A stretch of 64,000 nucleotides of DNA from Bacteroidales bacterium UBA5197 (GTDB lineage Bacteria > Bacteroidota > Bacteroidia > Bacteroidales > Lentimicrobiaceae), in the NCBI GenBank assembly GCA_002412885.1, contig DHVX01000090.1:76354-140353 (forward strand), given 5' to 3'. The notes under the pieces are model-generated. The model was not told where the DNA came from. It was given only the letters and a program-made list of their open reading frames with translations, and ran no database searches. The position numbers were made by a program, and so were the translations under genes. The stretch's first letter is position 1; each line of letters starts with the position of its first letter. Below are positions 26,233 through 34,589 of the stretch, piece after piece.

Positions 26233-27314
26233 AAAATAGCATATTAATACCTGAACAAGGTCTGGAATCAGCCTGGCAAAGTCCTTCAAACATTGCACTT
26301 ATTAAATATTGGGGCAAGCATGGGCATCAATTGCCGCGCAATGCATCACTGAGCATTACGCTGAACAATTCAATTACCCGAACCCGTGTAAAAATCAGCC
26401 CTTCCAATGATGAAGTTGAGGGTTTAAAACTGAATTTTAAGTTTGGAGGAGAGAGTAATCCTGCTTTTGCGGCAAAAACTGAAGCTTTTCTTAATTCTTT
26501 GGCGGTGCAATTTCCATTTCTCAGCAATTGTTTTATTGAAATAGAGACCGATAACAGCTTTCCGCATTCAGCAGGAATTGCATCATCAGCTTCAGCCATG
26601 AGCGCTCTTGCACTTTGCCTATGTGATATCGATAATCAGCTTTCACAAAGAAAGGAAAATTGGTCTGCTTTTTTGCTCAGGGCATCAAACATTGCAAGAC
26701 TGGGTTCAGGCAGTGCAGCCAGATCGGTTTTTGGCGGGTTTTCCGTTTGGGGAAAGCATCCTGATATTAAAGGTTCGTCAGATGAATATGCAGTACCTTT
26801 GCCGCTTCTGCCGCATGCGATATTTAATAAAATCCGCAATAGCATTTTTATTGTTGATGCAACAGCCAAAAAGGTTTCGAGCAGTGTGGGGCATAATTTA
26901 ATGAACGGACATCCTTTTGCTGAAGCGCGTTTTGAGCAGGCAAAGAAAAACTTGTCAGGAATGTTGAATGTGCTTATAAGCGGAGACTGGATTGAGTTTA
27001 CCAGAATAACTGAGAACGAAGCCATGAGCCTTCATGCCATGATGATGAGTTCAAATCCTGGTTACATGTTGATGCATCCGAACACTTTGGTTATTATTGA
27101 TAAAATGAAACAGTTCAGGGAACAATCCGGCGTAAAAGTTTGTTTTACACTCGATGCCGGTCCAAACGTTCACCTGCTGTATCCTGAATCGGAAGCAGAA
27201 ACAATAAAACCATTACTTTCTGAAATTCAGGAAATTTGTATTAACAAGGCTTTTATCGATGATAAAATCGGCAATGGTCCTGAAAACTTAAATTACAGCA
27301 ATGATGAAGAATAA
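26229..27314 (+). CDS. mvaD: Diphosphomevalonate decarboxylase
   Basis: The 361-residue enzyme decarboxylates mevalonate 5-diphosphate to isopentenyl diphosphate with ATP. The signature SNIALIKYWGKHGHQLPRNASLSITL lies at ~19-44 and the P-loop FPHSAGIASSASAMSALA at ~112-129. GSGSAARSVFGGFSVW and the C-terminal CFTLDAGPNVHLLYP (catalytic Asp) are also present. It overlaps the upstream kinase by 4 bp and the downstream one by 14 bp. Confidence 0.94.
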   Translation: MKNSILIPEQGLESAWQSPSNIALIKYWGKHGHQLPRNASLSITLNNSITRTRVKISPSNDEVEGLKLNFKFGGESNPAFAAKTEAFLNSLAVQFPFLSNCFIEIETDNSFPHSAGIASSASAMSALALCLCDIDNQLSQRKENWSAFLLRASNIARLGSGSAARSVFGGFSVWGKHPDIKGSSDEYAVPLPLLPHAIFNKIRNSIFIVDATAKKVSSSVGHNLMNGHPFAEARFEQAKKNLSGMLNVLISGDWIEFTRITENEAMSLHAMMMSSNPGYMLMHPNTLVIIDKMKQFREQSGVKVCFTLDAGPNVHLLYPESEAETIKPLLSEIQEICINKAFIDDKIGNGPENLNYSNDEE

Positions 27315-28281
27315 ATCCGGAATTTTTTATGCCAAAATTCTGCTTTTTGGTGAATATAGTATTCTTTGCGATTCGATGGGGCTAACCATTCCATATACGC
27401 ATTTCAGGGGCGAGCTTAGCTTTATTAATCAGGATAAATATACCGATTATGACTTCGCAGTAAGTTCAAACAAGTTGTTGAAGGAATATGCAGTTTATAT
27501 CCGTGAGTTAAAAGAGAGCGGTAAATTGCTCTGCGACTTTGACATTGATGCACTGGAAAATGACATTCAGCATAGCCTTTACTTTGAATCAACCATTCCT
27601 CAGGGATATGGCATAGGAAGTTCAGGAGCTCTGGTAGCAGCGCTTTACGAGAAATATGTGCCTTCGCATATGCCCGGTGACCGTAAACTGCCCAAAGCTG
27701 AAGTGCTGAAGCTTAAAGATATTTTCTCGCAGATGGAGTCGTACTTCCATGGAACCAGTTCCGGAATGGATCCATTGAATTGCTACATCAAGCATCCTTT
27801 GCTTATTCACAATAAGAGAGATGTTTGTATGGTTGGAATACCGAGAAACAAACACGATAAAAAAGGAGCCATCTTCCTTATCAATACAGGAAGCCCGGGA
27901 AAAACCGGCCCTTTGGTGAATATTTTTCTCGATAAGTGCAAGATTGATGATTTTATGGTAAGGGTGAGAGATGAAATGATTCCGCTCAACGATGCCTGTA
28001 TCAAAAGCCTGATAAAAGGCGAAACAAAACGCTTCTTTGAAACATTACGGGATTTGTCAAAATTCCTTTACGACCACCTTGATCCTATGATTCCTGAGAC
28101 TTTCAAAAAAATATGGAGGCATGGGCTCGAATCAAAGTCGTTCTATCTGAAACTTTGCGGTTCAGGAGGCGGAGGTTTTCTGCTTGGGTTTACCGAAGAT
28201 TTCGAAAAAGCCAAAATTGAACTGAAAAAACTTGATGTTGACATCATCCCTGTTTACAAAAACCTTCAGGATGCAGAATAA
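27301..28281 (+). CDS. Mevalonate kinase
   Basis: The 326-residue GHMP kinase shows IFYAKILLFGEYSIL near the start, the ATP loop IPQGYGIGSSGALVAALYEKY (~100-120), FHGTSSGMDPLNCYI (catalytic Asp region, ~143-157) and LKLCGSGGGGFLLGF at the C terminus. It should make mevalonate 5-phosphate, the substrate for the GYDIA kinase two genes upstream. ATG codons at 27301 and 27304 are both possible starts. Last gene of the operon, followed by a terminator. Confidence 0.88.
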   Translation: MMKNKSGIFYAKILLFGEYSILCDSMGLTIPYTHFRGELSFINQDKYTDYDFAVSSNKLLKEYAVYIRELKESGKLLCDFDIDALENDIQHSLYFESTIPQGYGIGSSGALVAALYEKYVPSHMPGDRKLPKAEVLKLKDIFSQMESYFHGTSSGMDPLNCYIKHPLLIHNKRDVCMVGIPRNKHDKKGAIFLINTGSPGKTGPLVNIFLDKCKIDDFMVRVRDEMIPLNDACIKSLIKGETKRFFETLRDLSKFLYDHLDPMIPETFKKIWRHGLESKSFYLKLCGSGGGGFLLGFTEDFEKAKIELKKLDVDIIPVYKNLQDAE

Positions 28282-28309
28282 CATTTTATAGTTCTGCTGT
28301 TTTAGGATA

Positions 28310-28345
28310 AAAACCTTTCAGTTGTAAATTAAACTGAAAGGTTTT
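28310..28345 (+). terminator. Terminator of the mevalonate operon
   Basis: A 14-bp perfect inverted repeat (AAAACCTTTCAGTT / AACTGAAAGGTTTT, 8-nt loop) lies 28 bp past the last gene. Confidence 0.85.
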
Positions 28346-28450
28346 ATTTATTGGTAAAGCAAGCAGCTTATCCTACTGATCATTTTTGAATTCGTCAGTT
28401 GCGTTTCCATTATTTCTATTTTTATTGTTTCAAAAAAAACACACAGTTTC

Positions 28451-30097
28451 ATGATTTCAGATAGCTCAGATTTTTCGGTCAGCGGACAAATTGCAGATGT
28501 TGTTTCAGGCAAAATTTTTCCAGGACGTATTAATGTTTCAAAAGGCAGGATTACCACAGTTGAACATTTGCCGGAAGCTGAAAACCATTATATTGTCCCT
28601 GGTCTGATAGATGCACATGTGCACATCGAAAGTTCAATGCTTCTCCCGTCAGAATTTGCCCGTCTGGCTGTGGTGCATGGTACAACTGCCACTGTTTCTG
28701 ATCCTCACGAAATTGCAAATGTGCTTGGAATGGACGGTGTTAAGTTTATGATTGAAAACGGACGAAAGGTGAATTTCGGATTCTATTTCGGTGCGCCTTC
28801 TTGTGTGCCGGCAACTCCTTTTGAAACATCAGGGGCTAACCTAGGCCCCGAAGAAGTGGAAGAAATGCTGAAATGGCCTGAAATTTATTACTTGTCTGAG
28901 ATGATGAACTTTCCGGGTGTGATCAATGGTGAGGCTGAGGTTATGAAAAAGCTTGAGCTGGCAAAATATTACAACAAGCCTGTTGATGGTCATGCCCCCG
29001 GTTTGCTTGGCGAAGATGCCGTTAAGTATGCATCGGCAGGTATTTCTACCGACCATGAATGTTTTACAACCGAAGAAGCCATTGATAAAATCAATGCCGG
29101 CATGAAAGTGCTGATTCGCGAAGGAAGTGCTGCCCGCAATTTTGAAGCATTGATCGGATTAATCTCAGATTATCCCGAAATGATTATGCTTTGCTCCGAC
29201 GATAAACATCCGGATGATCTGGTAAACGGTCATATCAATTTGTTGATAAAGAGAGCATTATCGGCAGGTTATAATTTCATGGATGTGATCAGATCTTGCA
29301 CGCTGAATCCTGTGAGGCACTATAAACTTGAATCAGGTTTGCTGCAAAAGGGAGATCGTGCTGATTTTGTTGTGATCGACAATCTGACAGATTTTAACAT
29401 TCAGCGCACTTTTATCAATGGTGTTTTGGTGGCAGAATCAGGTAAGTCTCTGATTAAAAGTGTTGTTGAGTCAAGCCCGAATCGCTTCGATGCCCTGCAG
29501 CTTACTGCGGAAATGCTTCGGATAAAAGCAAAATCGACAAAAATTAAAGTTCAGCAGGCACTTGAAGGCCAACTGATTACTGAAAAACGGATTGTTGATG
29601 CAAAAATACTTGATGGATGTGTGGTGAGTGATACAAGTGCCGATGTTCTTAAGATGATGGTAATGAATCGTTACAATCCTGCCATGCCTGCTGTTGATTT
29701 TGTGTCGGGATTTGGTTTGAAGCATGGAGCCATTGCTTCAACGGTAGCGCACGACAGTCATAACATAATTGCAGTCGGAGCCGATGATGAGTCCATGGTA
29801 TTGGCTGTGAATGCGCTGATTGATGCAAAAGGCGGAATTGCAGTTGCCAGCAACGGCCAGGTTGAAATCCTTCCTTTGCCGGTTGCCGGAATTATGTCGC
29901 CCTCCGATGGTTATGAGGTTGCAATCCGTTACAGTCAGATAAATCAGAAGGTTTTACAGTTGGGAACGAAGCTTAATGCCCCGTTTATGACATTGTCGTT
30001 TATGGCTTTACTGGTTATTCCGGCATTAAAACTCAGCGATAAAGGCCTGTTTGACGGGAATACCTTTGCTTTTACAGAATTATTTGAATTAAGTTAA
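28451..30097 (+). CDS. ade: Adenine deaminase
   Basis: The 548-residue amidohydrolase converts adenine to hypoxanthine and ammonia for purine salvage. The metal-site motifs IVPGLIDAHVHIESSML (~48-64) and VDGHAPGLLG (~175-184), the GISTDHECFTTEEA stretch and CSDDKHPDDL (~254-263) are those of the Ade family. The C-terminal domain ~390-540 (VSGFGLKHGAIASTVAHDSHNIIAVG) completes it. Full length. It stands alone; a short gap separates it from an ArsR regulator with its own promoter. Confidence 0.95.
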   Translation: MISDSSDFSVSGQIADVVSGKIFPGRINVSKGRITTVEHLPEAENHYIVPGLIDAHVHIESSMLLPSEFARLAVVHGTTATVSDPHEIANVLGMDGVKFMIENGRKVNFGFYFGAPSCVPATPFETSGANLGPEEVEEMLKWPEIYYLSEMMNFPGVINGEAEVMKKLELAKYYNKPVDGHAPGLLGEDAVKYASAGISTDHECFTTEEAIDKINAGMKVLIREGSAARNFEALIGLISDYPEMIMLCSDDKHPDDLVNGHINLLIKRALSAGYNFMDVIRSCTLNPVRHYKLESGLLQKGDRADFVVIDNLTDFNIQRTFINGVLVAESGKSLIKSVVESSPNRFDALQLTAEMLRIKAKSTKIKVQQALEGQLITEKRIVDAKILDGCVVSDTSADVLKMMVMNRYNPAMPAVDFVSGFGLKHGAIASTVAHDSHNIIAVGADDESMVLAVNALIDAKGGIAVASNGQVEILPLPVAGIMSPSDGYEVAIRYSQINQKVLQLGTKLNAPFMTLSFMALLVIPALKLSDKGLFDGNTFAFTELFELS

Positions 30098-30113
30098 TTA
30101 TATATCTGACATA

Positions 30114-30145
30114 TGCATTATGCAATAGATAATTACATATCTTTG
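30114..30145 (+). promoter_or_regulatory. Promoter with palindrome for the ArsR regulator
   Basis: TATCTTTG at 30138-30145 is an exact -7 element 23 bp before the ATG. A small palindrome TGCATTATGCA (30114-30124) sits at the -33 position, with no TTG there. This would suit autoregulation by the encoded HTH protein. Confidence 0.5.
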
Positions 30146-30168
30146 TATCAAATTTAAAACCCATTGTT

Positions 30169-30468
30169 ATGGCTAAAGAGATTGTTTTAGACATCGTTAA
30201 ACTGGAAGCTGCTGCTAGCAAACTGCGTGCAATAGCTCATCCCATGAGGATCGCGATCATTGATTTGCTGAACGAGAAAAAGAAGCTGAGTGTAACTGAA
30301 ATTTACGAATACCTCAAAATAGAACAGGCCGCTGCTTCTCATCACTTGAATATCCTCAAGAGTAAAGGAGTTCTCAATTCAAAACGCGAAGGCAAACAGA
30401 TTCATTATTCTGTTAAGGCTTCATCACTGACAGAAATTGTTCAGTGTATCGATAAATGTAACGGATAA
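30169..30468 (+). CDS. ArsR-family winged-helix transcriptional regulator
   Basis: The 99-residue protein has the typical ArsR winged HTH: AAASKLRAIAHPMRIAIIDLLNEKKKLSVTEIYEYLKIEQAAASHHLNILKSKGVLNSKREGKQIHYSV (~14-82). No Cys-x-Cys metal box (ELCVCDL) is present in the recognition helix region. A lone Cys near the C terminus (QCIDKCNG) gives two cysteines that might sense metal or redox, but this is a guess. No transporter or other obvious target gene is adjacent. Confidence 0.9.
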   Translation: MAKEIVLDIVKLEAAASKLRAIAHPMRIAIIDLLNEKKKLSVTEIYEYLKIEQAAASHHLNILKSKGVLNSKREGKQIHYSVKASSLTEIVQCIDKCNG

Positions 30469-30499
30469 TAATTTAATTCGTTTTCATTGTCGGAATAGT

Positions 30500-30541
30500 A
30501 AATCCGGGAAAAGCACTGAAAAGATGCTTTCCCGGATTTTC
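30500..30541. terminator. Bidirectional terminator
   Basis: AAATCCGGGAAAAGCA (30500-30515) pairs with TGCTTTCCCGGATTT (30525-30539) with one bulged base, between two convergent genes, and is followed by T-rich sequence. Confidence 0.85.
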
Positions 30542-30602
30542 TGTTTTTATTCAAGATGAATTGATAATATTTTGCGCGGCTCCGGATTACCCGAATTCAA
30601 AC

Positions 30603-32432
30603 TTATTCAACAATCCAGTCTTCCTCAATGGACCAGTTAATACGCATTTCTATTTCCTTCTGGAAATAATACACCGGTTCGGGTTGTCGCTTTTTCAGGA
30701 AATTTCCGGTGTCCCACTTTCCGTTTTCATTTATATCAAAAATAGCTTTTAGCTTATACTTTCGTGCCGATAGGTAATTGAAGCTCAAAATCGAGTTCCC
30801 GGTAATTATTCGTTCTTCGATCAGCACTTCTTTGTCATCCAAAAGCTGAATAATGTAATTTCCCGGCACAGGAAGTTCAGTATTTATTTTGAGTAATCCC
30901 GATTCAGCTTCAGTAATGGCAGTAAACTTAAAGCCGGCACTGTCATTAACATACCCGAAAATACTGGTAAATGTACTGTCAGGAATTTCCAGAAGGTATT
31001 TATCTCCTTCCCTCCATTTGTGTTTTATGCTGAAACGCAATTGCAGTGAATCCAGAAAGCCGATTTCAGGAGTCAATAAAATGGTGTCAACGAAAAGTCT
31101 TATTTTTTCGGGATCAAAACTGGCTACCGGATCGGAGAAGGTAAGTCGTAATTCCCGGTCAGGTCTGATTTTAGCAGCTTTCAGGTTTGGTCTGAATGTA
31201 AGAATTTCAGGCTTTGTTTCCTGTATTCTTCCTTTGGCCGGAGTTCTAAGGGCTGGAGTTAAAGCAACGTCAAGCGTATCCATAACTATACCATTGTCAG
31301 CTACTTCAAGCATCAGACTATCCGTTGAAGGTTCCGGTATCCAAATGGTGATGGTGTCGCGGCTTTTATTGTATTCAGTAATTGCCCAATTCCCCGAATA
31401 TTCAGGCTCAATGGGTTTTATTGTAAAAGATGTGACGGGAAACCGGAAAGCCAGACTAATTACGTTTTTACGGACAACTGTACCTTTGAGCAGTCGTTGT
31501 ATTGTATCTGTTTCCCTGAAATGCAATAATGTATAGGAAGGGATTATTGTTCCCTGAAGATTCACTCTTGCATCATCACTAATGCTATGATCATGACTTT
31601 CGTGAATGTCGGAAATTGTATCGTGCAGGTGATCCTCATTTTCATCATGAATATGTAGCGTATCCGGTTCAACCGAAAGGCTATCAGTAAAAACGGATGT
31701 TGTGTCAATCGCAGGTTTCAATTTTACGCCATGAAATACCGGCCTGACTAATGAATCATAAAATGCGATTTCTTCGGTTGGCATATCATACATGTAATTG
31801 CCATTTATGTCTGTCAGTGCAAACATCAGGTACTCCGAATCGCGGAGATTGTTCAGTACAAAATCGCCGGTGGCTGAGGTTCTGGCAAGATAGTATGGGC
31901 GTTGTTTGTATGGCACCGAATCATAAATGCTGTCAAAAAGCATTACAAACGCGCTTTTTACCGGCTGAAGGTTAAATGCATTAAGGAGTTTCCCTTTGAT
32001 GGATAATGAGTCAAGAACCGGCCCGGTTGCGAAACTGAAACTGTAGCCTTCAAGCGGGTTGGCTTCGGTAAGGTCAACAATGGCATTTCCAAAAAAGAAA
32101 TTATAGGTTGAATTTTCCCGCAAAGGTTCTTCAAATTTCATGGTCAGGCTTTTGCCCCGCATCGAAAATACAGGTGGCTTGGACAGGGGAGGAGAAACTA
32201 CCAGCTGGGTGTTCATGTCTTTGAGTGTGACAAACTCACTGAAAGTCATTATTACCCTGTCGCCTGTAAAGTTTACACTCTGATTTGAGGGTATCGACCG
32301 TATAATTTCCGGAGGAGTGGTATCCTTAGGACCGCCGGTTGGTGAAACCGGATTGGCGCAGGCATGAATAAAAAGTACTGCCGTTGCCAGAAAGTAAAAA
32401 ATAAAACGCTGATTTTTGAATCTTAATCCCAT
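30603..32432 (-). CDS. Ig-like domain (SbsA/Big_5) surface lipoprotein
   Basis: The protein has 609 residues from the ATG at 32432 (MGLRFKNQRFIFYFLATAVLFIHACANPVSP), with a lipobox HAC. Next comes PTGGPKDTTPPEIIRSIPSNQSVNFTGDRVIMTFSEFVTLKDM, the characteristic opening of a conserved Bacteroidota lipoprotein with Big_5 Ig-like domains. A second Ig-like stretch lies near 395-490, with a His/Asp-rich insert between. The C-terminal part (KYKLKAIFDINENGKWDTGNFLKKRQPEPVYYF) is also typical. Function is unknown. A near-consensus -7 (CATCTTTG, minus strand, 32451-32458) just before the ATG supports this start over one 111 bp upstream. Confidence 0.85.
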   Translation of the reverse strand: MGLRFKNQRFIFYFLATAVLFIHACANPVSPTGGPKDTTPPEIIRSIPSNQSVNFTGDRVIMTFSEFVTLKDMNTQLVVSPPLSKPPVFSMRGKSLTMKFEEPLRENSTYNFFFGNAIVDLTEANPLEGYSFSFATGPVLDSLSIKGKLLNAFNLQPVKSAFVMLFDSIYDSVPYKQRPYYLARTSATGDFVLNNLRDSEYLMFALTDINGNYMYDMPTEEIAFYDSLVRPVFHGVKLKPAIDTTSVFTDSLSVEPDTLHIHDENEDHLHDTISDIHESHDHSISDDARVNLQGTIIPSYTLLHFRETDTIQRLLKGTVVRKNVISLAFRFPVTSFTIKPIEPEYSGNWAITEYNKSRDTITIWIPEPSTDSLMLEVADNGIVMDTLDVALTPALRTPAKGRIQETKPEILTFRPNLKAAKIRPDRELRLTFSDPVASFDPEKIRLFVDTILLTPEIGFLDSLQLRFSIKHKWREGDKYLLEIPDSTFTSIFGYVNDSAGFKFTAITEAESGLLKINTELPVPGNYIIQLLDDKEVLIEERIITGNSILSFNYLSARKYKLKAIFDINENGKWDTGNFLKKRQPEPVYYFQKEIEMRINWSIEEDWIVE

Positions 32433-32623
32433 ATTGTAGTTTCCTTGTGCAAAGATGGGAATTTTTTGCTCTTGTTGATTGCCTGATGCCGGATATGCTG
32501 CCGGCAGATATTTATTGTTCACATTAAGAAAGCTGGTTTCCATTGATAACGATTGAATGCATCTGATATTTTACTCCTGGTTCATTCCATTCCATGTTTT
32601 TTGTTACTTTTATGGTTGAAATC

Positions 32624-34546
32624 ATGAAAAAACAACTTCATTTTCTTATTCCGTTTTTTGCTGCTTTGCTTTGTTTTCCTGCTTTTTCGCAGGTAGAACC
32701 GGGCTCGGGAGTATTGCATTGTGCCGCAAAGGGAGGTTGCCGGCACGGTTTTATCCATAAAAATTCCGAAAAGAAACTTTTCAGTTATGATGTTACTTAC
32801 ATCAGATTTAACCTGAATATTGACCCGGCTCAGCCAGAAATCAGCGGATCGGTGCTCACCCGCTTTGAAGTAAGCGGAGATCTTTCTCAGGGACTTGAAA
32901 TGGAGCTCAGCACTGCATTCACCATTGATTCAATTGTTTATAAAGGATTACGCGTCACTTATTCTCATTCAGGAGACTATAACCTGATTGTGAATTTGCC
33001 ACCTTCCCAAATCCCGGGGACCATTGGTGAGCTTGAAGTTTTTTACCACGGCATTCCTCTTGATGGAGGTGGTTTCGGATCCGTTGGCCGTGCCCAGCAC
33101 AACAATGTATGGGCTATGTGGACTTTGTCTGAACCCTATGGCAGCCGCGACTGGTGGCCAGGCAAAAATGATCTTACCGATAAGGCAGATTCCATCGATA
33201 TCTTTGTCCGTTCACCGGAATTGTACCGAACCGCATCCAATGGTTTGCTCATTTCTGATGATGTGACCGAAGGCTATCGCACCTGCCACTGGAAACACAA
33301 ATTCCCGATTGTTCCTTACCTGATTGCCGTGGCCGTTACAAATTATGAGGTGTATTCCGAAATGTCATATTCTGCCGGTGTTCCGGTTGAGATCCTGAAC
33401 TATGTATATCCTGAGAACAAAGCTGCCATCATGCAGCAAACGGCTCAGACAGCAATGATTATGGAGCTTTTCAGTGAACTTTTCACACCTTATCCTTTTA
33501 TCGGCGAAAAGTACGGTCATGCCCAGTTTGGATGGGGTGGGGGTATGGAGCATCAAACCATGTCGTTTATGGGGCGTTTCGATTTTGAAATCATTGCGCA
33601 CGAACTTGCCCACCAGTGGTTTGGGAATGCGGTAACCCTTAACTCGTGGCAGGATATATGGCTGAACGAAGGTTTTGCTACTTATCTTGCAGGAATGTCG
33701 TATCAGCACTTTTTCGATGGTTACTGGTGGCCCAGATGGAAAACCCTGAGCATCGGATTTGTGACTTCTGAACCGGGTGGAAAAGTATTTGTTGAGGATA
33801 CAACAAGCGTTGAACGGATTTTCAGCCCAAGGCTTTCTTACTACAAAGGTGCATTGCTGCTGCATATGCTTCGCTGGACAATGGGCGATGATGCATTTTT
33901 CACAGCTTGTCGCAATTATCTTAACGACAGCCGGTTAAACTATGGTTTTGCAGGCACTTCTGATCTTAAATATCATCTGGAAGCTGTGCATGGCAAGGAT
34001 CTGACCGGGTTTTTTGAAGATTGGTATTACGGCGAAGGTTTTCCATCTTATCACGTAAAGTGCAATCAACTTGCTTCAAATGATTATCGCATAAATATCA
34101 CCCAGGCTCAATCACATCCATCGGTTTCGTTTTTCGAAATGCCGGTTGCGGTTAAATTTAAAGGAGCAGATCGTGATACTACCATCGTTTTTGATCATTT
34201 TCTGAACGATCAGTCATGGATTATTTATCCGGGTTTTAAAATTGATTCCATATTTATCGATCCCGATCAGTGGCTCGTTTCGGCAAATAATACCTATGAG
34301 CTTATCAATAAATCGGGAGATGTTGATTTATACCCAAACCCGTCTTCATCTCAAATGCGCCTGATTTTGAGTGTTGAACCTGAGTCAGTTAAGGTTTTTG
34401 ACCTGGCCGGAAGAGAAGTATCGGTGAACTTTATTTATGAAGGATCCGGGGTAACCGTGGATGTGGGTTTGCTCCGTCAGGGTTACTATTTTATCAGGTA
34501 TGTGGTTGAAGGGCAAACAGGAATTGTTAAGTTTATTAAGAATTGA
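32624..34546 (+). CDS. M1-family metallopeptidase with T9SS sorting domain
   Basis: The protein has 640 residues from the ATG at 32624, with a signal peptide (MKKQLHFLIPFFAALLCFPAFSQ). The aminopeptidase N-like fold carries the exopeptidase-type motif GGGMEHQT (usually GxMEN, here H) and the zinc site HELAHQWFG ... WLNEGFA (HExxH-18-E, ~326-349). It should remove N-terminal residues from peptides outside the cell. The last ~75 residues (VDLYPNPSSSQMRLIL ... GLLRQGYYFIRYVVEGQTGIVKFIKN) are a type A T9SS sorting domain. It lies 43 bp before the CotH gene. Confidence 0.92.
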   Translation: MKKQLHFLIPFFAALLCFPAFSQVEPGSGVLHCAAKGGCRHGFIHKNSEKKLFSYDVTYIRFNLNIDPAQPEISGSVLTRFEVSGDLSQGLEMELSTAFTIDSIVYKGLRVTYSHSGDYNLIVNLPPSQIPGTIGELEVFYHGIPLDGGGFGSVGRAQHNNVWAMWTLSEPYGSRDWWPGKNDLTDKADSIDIFVRSPELYRTASNGLLISDDVTEGYRTCHWKHKFPIVPYLIAVAVTNYEVYSEMSYSAGVPVEILNYVYPENKAAIMQQTAQTAMIMELFSELFTPYPFIGEKYGHAQFGWGGGMEHQTMSFMGRFDFEIIAHELAHQWFGNAVTLNSWQDIWLNEGFATYLAGMSYQHFFDGYWWPRWKTLSIGFVTSEPGGKVFVEDTTSVERIFSPRLSYYKGALLLHMLRWTMGDDAFFTACRNYLNDSRLNYGFAGTSDLKYHLEAVHGKDLTGFFEDWYYGEGFPSYHVKCNQLASNDYRINITQAQSHPSVSFFEMPVAVKFKGADRDTTIVFDHFLNDQSWIIYPGFKIDSIFIDPDQWLVSANNTYELINKSGDVDLYPNPSSSQMRLILSVEPESVKVFDLAGREVSVNFIYEGSGVTVDVGLLRQGYYFIRYVVEGQTGIVKFIKN

Positions 34547-34589
34547 GTAGCTTTGTCCGGATGCAATGGAATAACTAAATCATACTACA

